DNA of 64,000 nucleotides from Candidatus Latescibacterota bacterium (GCA_020633725.1 JACKDC010000003.1:186001-250000); one strand, 5' to 3'; positions 40,665 to 49,888 are shown, numbered from the stretch's first letter. The notes: generated by a model from the letters alone, not told the origin. Made by a program: numbers and translations.

Positions 40665-42086
40665 ATGAGCACCAGCACCACCCCCGATCTCAGCCAGTAC
40701 TCCCCGGGCGTGCAGGACTACGTCCGCCGGGCGCAGGCCCTCGTCGCCGAGCGGGACGAGGCGCTCCGCCGCATGCGGAACTGCCGCTTCGACACCCTGG
40801 CGGTGCACGGCCTCTACACCATGCAGGAGGCGCTGGATCGCAATCAGGGCAGCATCATCGAGCCGGTCTACCAGTCCACCAGCGAGCACTACGCCAGCGC
40901 CGACGCCATGGAGGCCGCGCTGGCCTACCTGGTCCCGACCTGGTGCTACGCGCGCATCGCCAACCCCACGACCTACTACCTCGAGTGGATGCTCGCGCTG
41001 CTGGAGGGCTACGGCACGGGGCTCGAGACGAACGCGGTGGTCACGTCGAGCGGCATGGCCGCCATCATGACGGCCGTGGACCCCTTCCTCGTCAAGCGCA
41101 CGAGCGACCCCGCCGAGCGGATGAACTTCGTGTCCAGCTGCCACGTCTACGGCGGCACCTTCCAGCAGTTCTCGATCCGCCGCGATCGGGACCGCGGCCA
41201 CGAGGTGCGCTGGGTGAGCGACGTCATGAACATCGACGCCTGGGCCGCCCGCATCGACGCCGACACGCGCTTCCTCTACGTCGAACTGCCCAGCAACCCC
41301 ACGATCAGCTTCGTGGACCTGGAGTCGCTGGCGAAGCTCGCCCACGCGCACGGCATCCCGCTCATCGTGGACGCCACCGTGGCCACGCCGGCGCTGATGC
41401 GTCCGCTGGCCCACGGCGCGGACATCGTGGTGCACTCGGTGTCCAAGAGCATGACCAGCAGCGGCATGGGCGTGGGCGGCGTGCTGGTGGCGCGCAAGGA
41501 CATCGTCAGCAACATCGACAACCCGGAGATGAAGGCGGACTTCGCCAGCTGGGTGAAGTTCCTGCCCTATCGCGACAACGGCCCCAGCATGAACCCCATG
41601 CAGGCGATGCTGGTGCTCAACGACCTGCGCACCCTGCGCAGCAAGATGGACCTGGTCAGCCGCAACAGCCAGACCGTCGCCGAGTACCTCGCCGCCCACC
41701 CCAAGGTGGAGCGCGTGGACTATCTCGGCCTCCCGGACAACCCCAAGCACGCCGTGGCGAGCAAGTACATGACGCTCGTGGACGCGGAGCTGGACAACGG
41801 CGGCGCGCCCGTGAATCGATACGGACATCTCTTGAGCTTCCGCGTGAAGGGCGGCGGCGAGGCGACGCGGCGCGTCTTCGACGCCTTCACCATGATCTGG
41901 CGCGCGACGGACCTGGGCCGCATCAAGTCCGTGGCCACCATCCCCGCCATCAGCACCCATCAGCAGCAGGGCGAGGAGGCGCGGGCCATGGCCGACGTCC
42001 CCCCCAACCTGATCCGCCTGAACGTTGGCGGGGAGCACCCGGACGACATCATCGCCGATCTGGAACGGGGGCTGAGGAAGGCGTAA
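40665..42086 (+). CDS. Cys/Met-metabolism PLP-dependent enzyme
   Basis: 473 residues from ATG 40665, chosen for the GGAGG six bases upstream over earlier in-frame ATGs. Fold-type I enzyme of the cystathionine gamma-synthase family: 'DTLAVHGLYTMQEALDRNQGSIIEPVYQSTSEHYAS', 'PTWCYARIANPTTYYLEWMLALLEG' and the PLP-binding Lys261 in 'VVHSVSKSMTSSGMGVGGVLVA'. The end 'LIRLNVGGEHPDDIIADLERGLRKA' (usually '...SVGIEDxxDLIxDLxxAL') also fits. It could be a cystathionine synthase or lyase, O-acetylhomoserine sulfhydrylase or methionine gamma-lyase; the sequence does not decide. The ~35-residue N-terminal extension is unusual. Confidence 0.85.
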   Translation: MSTSTTPDLSQYSPGVQDYVRRAQALVAERDEALRRMRNCRFDTLAVHGLYTMQEALDRNQGSIIEPVYQSTSEHYASADAMEAALAYLVPTWCYARIANPTTYYLEWMLALLEGYGTGLETNAVVTSSGMAAIMTAVDPFLVKRTSDPAERMNFVSSCHVYGGTFQQFSIRRDRDRGHEVRWVSDVMNIDAWAARIDADTRFLYVELPSNPTISFVDLESLAKLAHAHGIPLIVDATVATPALMRPLAHGADIVVHSVSKSMTSSGMGVGGVLVARKDIVSNIDNPEMKADFASWVKFLPYRDNGPSMNPMQAMLVLNDLRTLRSKMDLVSRNSQTVAEYLAAHPKVERVDYLGLPDNPKHAVASKYMTLVDAELDNGGAPVNRYGHLLSFRVKGGGEATRRVFDAFTMIWRATDLGRIKSVATIPAISTHQQQGEEARAMADVPPNLIRLNVGGEHPDDIIADLERGLRKA

Positions 42087-42256
42087 ATCGTTGTGTTTTT
42101 GACGCTTGGCTGGCGGCGCCGCAGTCCCTCGAATCCGGATCTACTACTCTTGCATAACCGGGTGCCAGCGTGTTTCTTCCTTGAGTTCCCGGGGGCCGAA
42201 CGCGGTTCCGCAAACGACCTCTACTCTAGCCTATGCGTTAACCAAAGGAGTACGCG

Positions 42257-43609
42257 ATGTCCGTCGATCAGCACGTGATGTCCGTCGAGCGCTTCATGGA
42301 AGGCGTCATCGCCAAGAACCCCGAGCAGAAGGAGTTCCACCAGGCCGTTCGCGAGGTCGTGGAGTCTGTCTGGGACTTCGTTCAGGAGAACCCGCAGTAC
42401 CGGGAAGCCAAGATCCTCGAGCGCATGGTCGAGCCCGAGCGTGTGCTCATGTTCCGCGTCCCCTGGCTCGACGACAAGGGCGAGGTCCAGGTCAACCGCG
42501 GCTTCCGCATCGAGATGAGCAGCGCCATCGGTCCCTACAAGGGCGGCCTGCGCTTCCACCCCACCGTCAACCTGGGCATCCTGAAGTTCCTGGCCTTCGA
42601 GCAGGTCTTCAAGAACAGCCTGACGACCCTGCCCATGGGCGGCGGCAAGGGCGGCTCCGACTTCGATCCCAAGGGCAAGAGCGACAACGAAGTGATGCGC
42701 TTCTGCCAGAGCTTCATGACCGAGCTCAGCCGTCACATCGGCCCGGACACCGACGTCCCCGCGGGCGACATCGGCGTGGGCGGCCGTGAGATCGGCTTCC
42801 TCTACGGCCAGTACAAGCGCATCCGCAACGAGTTCACGGGCGTTCTGACCGGCAAGGGCCTCAACTGGGGCGGCAGCCTGATTCGCCCGGAGGCCACCGG
42901 CTACGGCCAGGTCTACTTCGCCGAGGAGATGCTGAACCGCGTGGGCGACAGCATCAAGGGCAAGACCTGCACGGTGTCCGGCTCCGGCAACGTGGCCCAG
43001 TACGCCACCGAGAAGGTGCTGCAGCTCGGCGGCAAGGTGGTCACCGCGTCCGACAGCGGCGGCTTCATCCACGATCCGGACGGGATCACCCCGGAGAAGC
43101 TCGCCTACATCATGCACCTCAAGAACGTGAAGCGCGGCCGCATCAGCGAGTACGCCGAGAAGTACGGCGTCAAGTACTACGCCGGCCAGCGTCCCTGGGG
43201 CATCAAGTGCGACGTGGCCCTGCCCAGCGCCACGCAGAACGAGGTCAACGCCGACGAGGCCAAGACCCTCATCGACAACGGCTGCATCTGCGTCTCCGAG
43301 GGCGCCAACATGCCGAGCACGCCCGAGGCGATCGACGTCTACCAGAAGGCCAAGATCCTCTACGGTCTGGGCAAGGCGGCCAACGCCGGCGGCGTGGCCA
43401 CCAGCGGTCTGGAGATGAGCCAGAACAGCATGCGCCTCAGCTGGACGCGCGAGGAAGTGGATCAGCGCCTGCACAAGATCATGCGCGACATCCACGCGGC
43501 CTGCGTCGAGCACGGCACCGAGGGCAAGTGGGTCAACTACGTGAAGGGCGCGAACATCGCGGGCTTCATCAAGGTGGCCGACGCCATGCTGGACCAGGGC
43601 CTGGTGTAA
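42257..43609 (+). CDS. gdhA: Glutamate dehydrogenase
   Basis: 450 residues; AAAGGAG before ATG. Interconverts glutamate and 2-oxoglutarate plus ammonia. Length and sequence fit the hexameric NADP-type bacterial GDH: 'GGLRFHPTVNLGILKFLAFEQVFKNSLTTLPMGGGKGGSDFDPKGKSDNEVMRFCQSFM' (catalytic Lys in GGGKGG), 'PAGDIGVGGREIGFLYGQYK', 'TVSGSGNVAQYATEKVLQLGGKVV' (Rossmann loop) and 'GANMPSTPEA'. It stands alone with a terminator behind. The 170-base gap before it has no convincing promoter. Confidence 0.97.
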   Translation: MSVDQHVMSVERFMEGVIAKNPEQKEFHQAVREVVESVWDFVQENPQYREAKILERMVEPERVLMFRVPWLDDKGEVQVNRGFRIEMSSAIGPYKGGLRFHPTVNLGILKFLAFEQVFKNSLTTLPMGGGKGGSDFDPKGKSDNEVMRFCQSFMTELSRHIGPDTDVPAGDIGVGGREIGFLYGQYKRIRNEFTGVLTGKGLNWGGSLIRPEATGYGQVYFAEEMLNRVGDSIKGKTCTVSGSGNVAQYATEKVLQLGGKVVTASDSGGFIHDPDGITPEKLAYIMHLKNVKRGRISEYAEKYGVKYYAGQRPWGIKCDVALPSATQNEVNADEAKTLIDNGCICVSEGANMPSTPEAIDVYQKAKILYGLGKAANAGGVATSGLEMSQNSMRLSWTREEVDQRLHKIMRDIHAACVEHGTEGKWVNYVKGANIAGFIKVADAMLDQGLV

Positions 43610-43640
43610 GCCGCGAGGCGACATCGATCCTGACGATGAC

Positions 43641-43670
43641 GGGCGGGGCGCCGAGGCGTCCCGCCCTTTC
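43641..43670 (+). terminator. Intrinsic terminator after gdhA
   Basis: Ten-pair stem GGGCGGGGCG / CGTCCCGCCC with one G-U, six-base loop, TTTC tail. Confidence 0.75.
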
Positions 43671-43684
43671 TCGTGCCCTGCGGC

Positions 43685-46633
43685 CTAGGGCTCCAGCACC
43701 ACGCCGCGTCCATGGCGCCCATCGAGATACACCGCCAGCGGACGCTCGAGCCGCAGATGCCGCAGGAAGCCCGTCTCCTCGGCCACCGGCTGCTCCAGCA
43801 GCCAGTCCCAGTTGACCAGCGCGCCCGCCTTGCCCTCGTGGGCCGTGAAGTAGCCCACCTCGAAGCTGGTCAGGTTGTGGAAGAAATGGCTGCCCTGGCT
43901 GGGCTCCACGGCGATGTCGGCCATGCCAGTCTCCACGATCACCCGCGCCCAGCTGATGTCCGCCCAGGCCACGGGGATGCCGAGCCAGCGGTCGCGCGAG
44001 CCCCAGCGCCCCGGCCCGAGCAGCAGGTAGTTGCGTTCCTCGGCGGCCAGCTTCTCGTTGAGGGCGCGGATCTCGCGCGCCACGTCCGGCGTGCGGCCGC
44101 GGTCGAAGCGGTCGGGGTGGACGAAGATCAGGTCGCGCACGCCCTCCACCGCCCCGTTGCCCATCACGGCGTCCGAGCGGATGATCGTGCGGCCGCCCTC
44201 GGCGAGGCGGGCGTCGATGTCGATCTCCTCGCGCCCAACCACCAGCGGACGAATCTGCAGCAGGGCGAACTCGGCGGGCGCGCCCCCGCCGCCGGGCTGG
44301 GCCGCGAACTCGATCTCCACCGGCGAGGCCATCCCCCGGCTGCCGAGGCCCAGCAGCTCGCCGAGCAGCGCGGGCAGCGGGAAGCGGTCGGTCTTCAGCA
44401 CGCCGGCCATGGTGATGAGCCGCACGCCGGGCCGGGAGATGCCGTCGTAGACCGCGTCGTTGTCGGCCATGTATGTGGACGCCACCATGCCCAGCGTGCC
44501 GTCGCGCTCGGCGCGGTCGAGATCCTGACGCACGAGGCCGGCGTTGCCGTCGGTGCTGGCGAAGGTGTCCGGCTGGCTGAGATCCAGCGCCCAGAACTCC
44601 CGCTGACTGCTCCTCAGGATGTCCGCCGTGCTCCCGAACTGCGGCAGCTTGCGCGGGTGCGCAGGGGAAAACCAGAGGCTCCGCTCGCCCTCCACCACGC
44701 CCTTGCCGAGGCCGAGCACGACGGTCGCCGAACCCTCCTCGGGCTTCTCGCCGAACACCGGGTAGAAGTTGTAGGACTGCGCCACCCCCGCGATGGTGGG
44801 GTAGAGCAGATCGTCGTGCCGCTCGCCCACCACGCGCTGGACGATCACCGCCATCTTCTCTTCCTCGATGCGGTTGGGCGTGCCGCGCAGGTAGGCCTTC
44901 GCGCCGGCGAAGTAGGTGGAGGCGTAGATCAGCTTCACGGCGTGGCAGAGCTGGTCCAGGCGGACGTCGTCGTCGGGATGGTTGTTGCAGAGCATGTGGC
45001 TCGTGTAGACGCCCGCGAAGGGCTGGTGCTGGCTGTCCTCCAGCAGGCTCGACGAGCGCACGGCCAGCGGGTAGTGAACCTCCTCGAGGAAGGCCGTCAG
45101 GTCGTCGCGCACCTCGAGCGGCAGGCGCGCGCGGACGAAGAGCTCGGCCACCTCGGCGTCGTCCCTGGCGGCCAGCGCGCGGGACAGCAGCCCGTTCTCC
45201 TCCATGAACTGGTCGAAGACGCCCGTCGCCAGCACCGCGCTCTCCGGCACGGTGATCCGCACGCTGGGATAGCGCTCGCGGAAGTCGTAGCGCGAGAGCA
45301 GGGCGTCGACGAAGGCCAGGCCACGCCCCTTGCCGCCCAGCGAGCCCGCGCCGATGCGCACGAAGCTGCTGCTGGTGTCGAAGTGCTGGCGGGAGAAGTC
45401 GGCCACCCGGCCCCGGGCCATCAGCTTGCGGTACTCGCTCAGCGTGGCGCGCAGGTAGTCGCGCAGCTCTTCGTTGTCGGCGAACTCGCTCACCTTCACC
45501 GGACGGATCCGCAGCGCCAGCTCGAACTCGGTGCGGGCCATGAACCAGTTGGAGAAGTGGTTGCGTCGGGCGTGGTAGCGGATGCAGTCGCCGGGCACCT
45601 CCTTGAGCAGTCGCGACATGGCCGTGAGATCGCTGGCGCGTCCCACCACGCTGCCGTTGGGCAGCGTGAAGACGAAGTCGCCGAAGCCGAGGTTGGCCTT
45701 CATGAAGCCGCGCAGATCCGCGAGCAGGGTGGGCGAGCCCTTGTGCAGGAAGCCCACGCCCAGCGCGTAGGCCTCCTGGGCGCGGTTCTCGTCCGAGGAC
45801 TGGAGCAGCACCGGCAGGTCCGGGTCCGCGTGACGCACCCCGCGGATGAACTCCACCCCCGCGCGCGGGTCGAGCACGCCCTCGCGCTCGAAGCCGGCGT
45901 CGGTGATGACGCAGAGCATGTAGTCGGCGAAGAGGTCGTAGAGCCGCTGGGCCTCCTCGAAGTTCTCCGCCAGCAGGATCTTCGGCCGCGCGCGCATGCG
46001 CAGGAGCTTGTCCATGAGGTCGATGCCGTCGGCCATGAGCCCCTGGGTCTGGCGCATCAGCTCCGTGTAGATCATGGGCAGGTAGCTGGAGTAGAAGCGC
46101 ACCGAGTTCTCCACCAGCAGCATGCAGCGGACCTGGCCCTCGAAGGCGTCGCCGGCGGCGTTCACCGAGTCCTCGATGCACTTGATGATGGCCAGCAGGA
46201 TGCGCGCGTCCCCGCGCCAGGCGAAGACGCGGTCGATGTCGGGCTTGAGCTCCTGCTCCCCGAGGATCGCCAGCTCGCGGGTGTTGTAGACCAGCAGCAC
46301 CACGGGGATGTCCGGGCGCGCCAGCTTGGCCCGGCGGCCGAAGTCGCGAACGGCCATGTCGCCGAGCCGGGTCATGGTGATGACCAGATCGAAGCGCTGG
46401 TCCCTCAGCCGCGCCAGGGCCTCCTCGCCCGAGGAGACGCGCGTGACCAGCGGCGCGTAGCTCAGGTTGAGCTGAGCGTACTCGCTGAGCAGGAGTTCGG
46501 TGAGCCGCCCGTCCTGCTCGATCACGAATGAGTCGTAGAGGCTCGAGACCAGGAGGATGTCCCGGATGCGGAAGGGCATGAGCCGATCGAAGCCGGCGAA
46601 GCTGAAGGCGCTGGGCAGGGTGTCCCGCGGCAT
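43685..46633 (-). CDS. Pseudo-receiver / PPDK-N (pyruvate-phosphate-binding ATP-grasp) protein
   Basis: 982 residues from ATG 46633 (GGAGG upstream). The N-terminus looks like two receiver-type domains: residues ~15-150 ('RDILLVSSLYDSFVIEQDGRL...FDLVITMTRLGD', phospho-acceptor Asp replaced) and ~230-350 ('KILLAENFEEAQRLYDLFADYMLCVITD...LLQSSDE...FLHKGSP', Asp kept). From ~430 on it is a PEP-synthase/PPDK N-terminal ATP-binding domain ('IGAGSLGGKGRGLAFVDALL', 'LAVRSSSLLEDSQHQPFAGVY'). The phospho-His swivelling and PEP-utilising domains are absent. A phosphotransfer or regulatory protein is likely rather than a full pyruvate dikinase. An IS lies 55 bases upstream of its start. Confidence 0.8.
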   Translation of the reverse strand: MPRDTLPSAFSFAGFDRLMPFRIRDILLVSSLYDSFVIEQDGRLTELLLSEYAQLNLSYAPLVTRVSSGEEALARLRDQRFDLVITMTRLGDMAVRDFGRRAKLARPDIPVVLLVYNTRELAILGEQELKPDIDRVFAWRGDARILLAIIKCIEDSVNAAGDAFEGQVRCMLLVENSVRFYSSYLPMIYTELMRQTQGLMADGIDLMDKLLRMRARPKILLAENFEEAQRLYDLFADYMLCVITDAGFEREGVLDPRAGVEFIRGVRHADPDLPVLLQSSDENRAQEAYALGVGFLHKGSPTLLADLRGFMKANLGFGDFVFTLPNGSVVGRASDLTAMSRLLKEVPGDCIRYHARRNHFSNWFMARTEFELALRIRPVKVSEFADNEELRDYLRATLSEYRKLMARGRVADFSRQHFDTSSSFVRIGAGSLGGKGRGLAFVDALLSRYDFRERYPSVRITVPESAVLATGVFDQFMEENGLLSRALAARDDAEVAELFVRARLPLEVRDDLTAFLEEVHYPLAVRSSSLLEDSQHQPFAGVYTSHMLCNNHPDDDVRLDQLCHAVKLIYASTYFAGAKAYLRGTPNRIEEEKMAVIVQRVVGERHDDLLYPTIAGVAQSYNFYPVFGEKPEEGSATVVLGLGKGVVEGERSLWFSPAHPRKLPQFGSTADILRSSQREFWALDLSQPDTFASTDGNAGLVRQDLDRAERDGTLGMVASTYMADNDAVYDGISRPGVRLITMAGVLKTDRFPLPALLGELLGLGSRGMASPVEIEFAAQPGGGGAPAEFALLQIRPLVVGREEIDIDARLAEGGRTIIRSDAVMGNGAVEGVRDLIFVHPDRFDRGRTPDVAREIRALNEKLAAEERNYLLLGPGRWGSRDRWLGIPVAWADISWARVIVETGMADIAVEPSQGSHFFHNLTSFEVGYFTAHEGKAGALVNWDWLLEQPVAEETGFLRHLRLERPLAVYLDGRHGRGVVLEP

Positions 46634-46688
46634 GTGGACCTCCGGAAGGGCCCCCATCCTAGTCTGCACGCCCGCCGGGGGAAAGGTC

Positions 46689-46715
46689 TACCTTGTGCCG
46701 CCGATGTTGTAGCTG
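46689..46715 (+). repeat. IS left inverted repeat
   Basis: Starts TACCTTGTGCCGC and ends GTTGTAGCTG; pairs with 47885-47911 at about 23 of 27 positions. Confidence 0.8.
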
Positions 46716-46740
46716 GCCCGGGTCCTGCCGGGGCCAGGCC

Positions 46741-47847
46741 ATGAACAAGCCCACGATTCTCCGCCAGAGCTGGCAGCCGCCCTTCTGCCCCAATCCCAAC
46801 TGCAAGTACCACCGGATCTTGGACGGCCGCTGGCCCTTCAAACGCCAGGGCGTCTACTACCGGGCCGTCAAGCCGCACTGCATCCAGCGTTTCCAGTGCA
46901 CCGACTGCAGGCGCTCCTTCAGTACCCAGACCTTCTCGACCCGCTACTGGCTCAAGCGGCCGGACGTCCTGCCCAGGCTCTTCATGAAGACCGTCGGCGG
47001 CATGGCCAATCGGCAGATCGCCCGGGATCTGGGTGTGGCGCCGAGTACCGTGGATCGCCAGCTGGCTCGATTGGGGAGGCACTGCCTGCTCTACCAAACC
47101 AGGCTCCTCGAGCGCTGTAGACCGCGGGGAGCCGTTGTAGTCGACGGCTTCGAGACCTTCGAGTACAGCCAGTACTTCCCCTTCCACCACAACCTGGCCG
47201 TCGAGGCCGAGAGCAGCTTCGCCTTCGGCTTCACCGACAGCCCGCTCCGCCGAAAGGGTCGAATGCGCTCGGATCAGAAGAAGCGCCGCGCGGAACTCGA
47301 GGAGCGCTGGGGAAGACCCGACCGGAAGGCCGTGGAGAAGGGCGTTCGCGAGCTGCTGCGGATCGTCTGCCGGGGTTTGGATCGGCTGGAACTCCGCAGC
47401 GACGACCACCCGGCCTACCCGCGGGCCATGCTGCCGCTGAAGGTGAGGTTTGCGCACCACATCACGCCCTCGACGGCGCGCCGGGACGCCGACAACGACC
47501 TCTTCGAAGTCAATCTGCTGGACCTGCTGATCCGCCACAGCAGCGCGAACCACCGGCGGGAGACGATCGCCTGGTCAAAGCGGCGGAACGCCTCAGCACT
47601 GCGGCTTTGGATCCTGGTAGTCTGGCGGAATTGCGTGAAGCGTCGGCACGAGAAGGGGCCGCCGGTGAGCCCGGCGATGCTGAAGGGGCTGACCGACCGC
47701 TTGCTGCGTGTGCCGGAGATCCTATCGGAGCGGTTGTTCAGGACCCGGATCGAGCTGCCGGCGAGTTGGGCTACGACCTACGCCGGCGAGGACGAGACAC
47801 CGGCGCTGGGCGTCAATCGGCGGCACTCGCTTGCGTACGCGGCCTAG
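46741..47847 (+). CDS. Transposase (zinc-ribbon, HTH and DDE-like)
   Basis: 368 residues from ATG 46741. The N-terminal zinc ribbon has 'CPNPNCKYHR' and 'CIQRFQCTDCRRSFST'. A helix-turn-helix follows ('MANRQIARDLGVAPSTVDRQLARLGRHCL'). A catalytic core of RNase-H type is suggested by Asp in 'GAVVVDGFETF', Asp in 'ELRSDDHPAYP' and Glu in 'ANHRRETIAWSKRRNASALRLWILVVWRN'. This layout resembles IS1/IS1595/ISL3-type transposases but I cannot place it in a named family. The frame is intact, so the element may be active. It fills the IS between its inverted repeats. Confidence 0.8.
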   Translation: MNKPTILRQSWQPPFCPNPNCKYHRILDGRWPFKRQGVYYRAVKPHCIQRFQCTDCRRSFSTQTFSTRYWLKRPDVLPRLFMKTVGGMANRQIARDLGVAPSTVDRQLARLGRHCLLYQTRLLERCRPRGAVVVDGFETFEYSQYFPFHHNLAVEAESSFAFGFTDSPLRRKGRMRSDQKKRRAELEERWGRPDRKAVEKGVRELLRIVCRGLDRLELRSDDHPAYPRAMLPLKVRFAHHITPSTARRDADNDLFEVNLLDLLIRHSSANHRRETIAWSKRRNASALRLWILVVWRNCVKRRHEKGPPVSPAMLKGLTDRLLRVPEILSERLFRTRIELPASWATTYAGEDETPALGVNRRHSLAYAA

Positions 47848-47884
47848 GGTGGAAGATGCAGTCGGTGAGAGCATCGGCCTTGAG

Positions 47885-47911
47885 CAGATACAGAATCCGC
47901 GGCACAAGGTA
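47885..47911 (-). repeat. IS right inverted repeat
   Basis: Reverse complement starts TACCTTGTGCCGCGGATTC and ends CTGTATCTG, matching the left end. Confidence 0.8.
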
Positions 47912-47965
47912 CCGCTTGCCAGCGTCCGAAGCCAGGCTAGACTGGGAGATGGCGGAGGTGCGGTG

Positions 47966-48682
47966 ATGCGGAGCTACCGGACTCCCGACCTGGACAAGAT
48001 CGTCGGGCGCCATCTGCAGAGCTGGGAGCTGCGCCGGGAGGTGAGCCAGCGCCGCCGCCGCGAGCAGGGCACGGACGCGGCCCAGCTCGGGCCTTACCTG
48101 AGCGTCAGCCGCCTGCCCTACGCCGGCGGCGACGCGGTCGCCGCCCGGGCGGCCCAGCTGCTGGGCTGGGAGCTCTTCGACCGGGAGATCGTCGATCACA
48201 TCGCCCGCGACGCCAGGGTGCTCGGCAAGTTCGTCGCCAGCCTCGACGAGCACAGCCGCAGCGCCATGGACGACCTCATCCAGACCACCCTCGACACTAG
48301 CTCCCTGGGCAACGTCGGCTACCTGCGCCACCTCAAGCGCGTGCTGCTCACGCTGGCGCTGCACGGGAACGCGGTCATCGTGGGGCGCGGGGCGAACTTC
48401 ATCCTGCCGCCGTCGGCGGGCCTGCGTGTCATGGTGACGGCCCCGCCCGGGCACCGCCTGGCCGCGCTGGGGCGTCACCAGGGCCTGGAGCCCCGCGAGG
48501 CCGCGCGGGCGCTGCGCGAGCTGGATCAGCGCCGCCGTGACTTCCTGCGCACCCACTTCCTCCAGGCGGGGCAGGAGCTGGACCACTACGATCTGATCGT
48601 CAACATGGAGCAGATGGACACGGAGCACGCCGCCACGCTGATCGTGGACGCCTTCTACACCCTCGACCGCCGCGCGGGCTGA
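47966..48682 (+). CDS. Cytidylate kinase-like protein
   Basis: 238 residues; GGAGG seven bases before ATG 47966 (adjacent in-frame GTG possible). Family features are 'LSVSRLPYAGGDAVAARAAQLLGWELFDREIVDHIARD' (P-loop degraded: no GxxGxGKS, instead 'SRLPYAGGDAV'), 'ALHGNAVIVGRGANFILPPSAGLRVMVTAPPGHRLAAL' and 'RRDFLRTHFLQAGQELDHYDLIVNMEQMD'. This is the Cytidylate_kin2 group, whose substrate is generally unknown. Begins 55 bases after the right end of the IS. A link with the PPDK-N protein on the other side of the IS is possible but unproven. Confidence 0.85.
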   Translation: MRSYRTPDLDKIVGRHLQSWELRREVSQRRRREQGTDAAQLGPYLSVSRLPYAGGDAVAARAAQLLGWELFDREIVDHIARDARVLGKFVASLDEHSRSAMDDLIQTTLDTSSLGNVGYLRHLKRVLLTLALHGNAVIVGRGANFILPPSAGLRVMVTAPPGHRLAALGRHQGLEPREAARALRELDQRRRDFLRTHFLQAGQELDHYDLIVNMEQMDTEHAATLIVDAFYTLDRRAG

Positions 48683-48697
48683 CCCGCGGCATTTTCG

Positions 48698-48725
48698 TTG
48701 CAGGCTCGCCGCTCGCGGCTACACT
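48698..48725 (+). promoter_or_regulatory. Promoter of the glycosyltransferase gene
   Basis: TTGCAG, 16 bases, TACACT, about 43 bases before ATG 48769. Confidence 0.5.
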
Positions 48726-48768
48726 GGGGCGGCCCGCGGCCGTCCCGCCGCGGCGGGACGGGACCCGC

Positions 48769-49884
48769 ATGATCCGCATCCTCCACGTCATCACCCAGCT
48801 CGATCGGGGCGGCGCCGAACGCCAGCTGCTCGCGCTCGTCCGCGGGCTGCCGGCCGGCCGCTTCGAACAGGAGGTGGTCGCGCTGAAGGCGGGCGGCGCG
48901 CTGGCGCCGGCCTTCCAGGAGGCAGGCTGCGCCGTGCGCGCGCTGGACCGGCGCGATCACGGCGGGCCCATCGGCCAGTTCCTGGCGCTCGCGCGGCTGC
49001 TGCGGCGGCGCCCGCCGGACATCCTCCAGACCTGGCTCGTGAAGGCGAACCACGTGGGGCGCCTGGCGGCCTGCCTGAGCGGCCAGACGCCGGTGCTGGC
49101 CACCCTGCGCGACATGGGCTATCAGGTGGGTCCCGGCGACGCCCTGCTGGAGCGCCTGCTGGCGGCGGGGACGTCACGGGTCATCCACAACTCCGTACAG
49201 GGGCGAAACGCCTACCTGGCGCGGGTGCACGACCCCGGCCGCGCGTGGCAGCTGCTGCTGCCCAACGGCGTGGACGCCGAGCGCTACCGCCCGGACCCCG
49301 CGGCCAGGGAGCGCGTCCGGGCCGCGCTGGGCGTGGGGCCGGACGATCCGGTGGTGATCATGGTGGCCAGGCTCCACCCCATAAAAGATCCGCGACTTTT
49401 TCTGGCGGTGGGACGAAAAGTGCGTCAGAATCTGCCTGCTGCTCGGTTTTGGCTGGTGGGAGACGGCGACCTGGGGCCCGACCTGCGACGGTGGCTCGCC
49501 ACCGAACCGGACCCCGGTCTCTGGATGGCAGGCGACAGGGACGACGTCCCCGCGCTGCTCGCCGCCGCGGATCTGGCGCTGCTCACCAGCCGAAGCGAAG
49601 GCCTCTCCAACATGATCCTGGAGTCCATGGCCGTCGGTCTGCCCGTGCTGGCGACGGCCGCCGGGGGCAATGCCGAGCTCGTCCGCGAGGGCGAAACCGG
49701 TCAGCTGCTGCCAAGCCGCGATCCCGACGCGATCGCCGAGCGGGTGGAACAGCTCTTGCAAAATCCAGGGCTTGCCAGAGAGCTGGGCAAGGCGGGCCGA
49801 CGGAGGGTGGAAACGGATTTCTCCCTCGCTCTCCTGGCCGAGCGAAGCATCGGCATCTACGAGCGACTGATCGAGGGAGCCTAG
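48769..49884 (+). CDS. Glycosyltransferase family 4
   Basis: 371 residues. Moves a sugar from an NDP-sugar onto an acceptor, most likely for envelope polysaccharide. GT-B fold: N-terminal 'MIRILHVITQLDRGGAERQLLALVRGL', donor domain 'VVIMVARLHPIKDPRLFLAVGRKV', 'FWLVGDGDLGPDLRRWL' and the retaining-GT4 motif 'SRSEGLSNMILESMAVGLPVLATAAGGNAELV' (E-x7-E). A short AT-rich patch with different codons around 49380-49460 encodes 'IKDPRLFLAVGRKVRQNLPAARFWLVG'. The deacetylase gene begins four bases after its stop, so the two probably act together. Confidence 0.93.
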   Translation: MIRILHVITQLDRGGAERQLLALVRGLPAGRFEQEVVALKAGGALAPAFQEAGCAVRALDRRDHGGPIGQFLALARLLRRRPPDILQTWLVKANHVGRLAACLSGQTPVLATLRDMGYQVGPGDALLERLLAAGTSRVIHNSVQGRNAYLARVHDPGRAWQLLLPNGVDAERYRPDPAARERVRAALGVGPDDPVVIMVARLHPIKDPRLFLAVGRKVRQNLPAARFWLVGDGDLGPDLRRWLATEPDPGLWMAGDRDDVPALLAAADLALLTSRSEGLSNMILESMAVGLPVLATAAGGNAELVREGETGQLLPSRDPDAIAERVEQLLQNPGLARELGKAGRRRVETDFSLALLAERSIGIYERLIEGA

Positions 49885-49888
49885 CAGC

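Larger units (their letters stand above)
46689..47911 (+). mobile_element. Insertion sequence with 27-bp inverted repeats
   Basis: About 1.22 kb bounded by imperfect terminal inverted repeats beginning TACCTTGTGCCGC. One transposase gene fills it. If the ends are counted from CCTTGTG, both flanks carry TA, which may be a target duplication; no longer direct repeat is seen. It sits in the short gap between two divergent genes (starts at 46633 and 47966), about 55 bases from each. Confidence 0.8.

Noticed and set aside
46681..47920. A longer target-site duplication around the insertion sequence
   Set aside because: Flanks (GAAAGGTC and CCGCTTGCC) share nothing beyond the possible TA.
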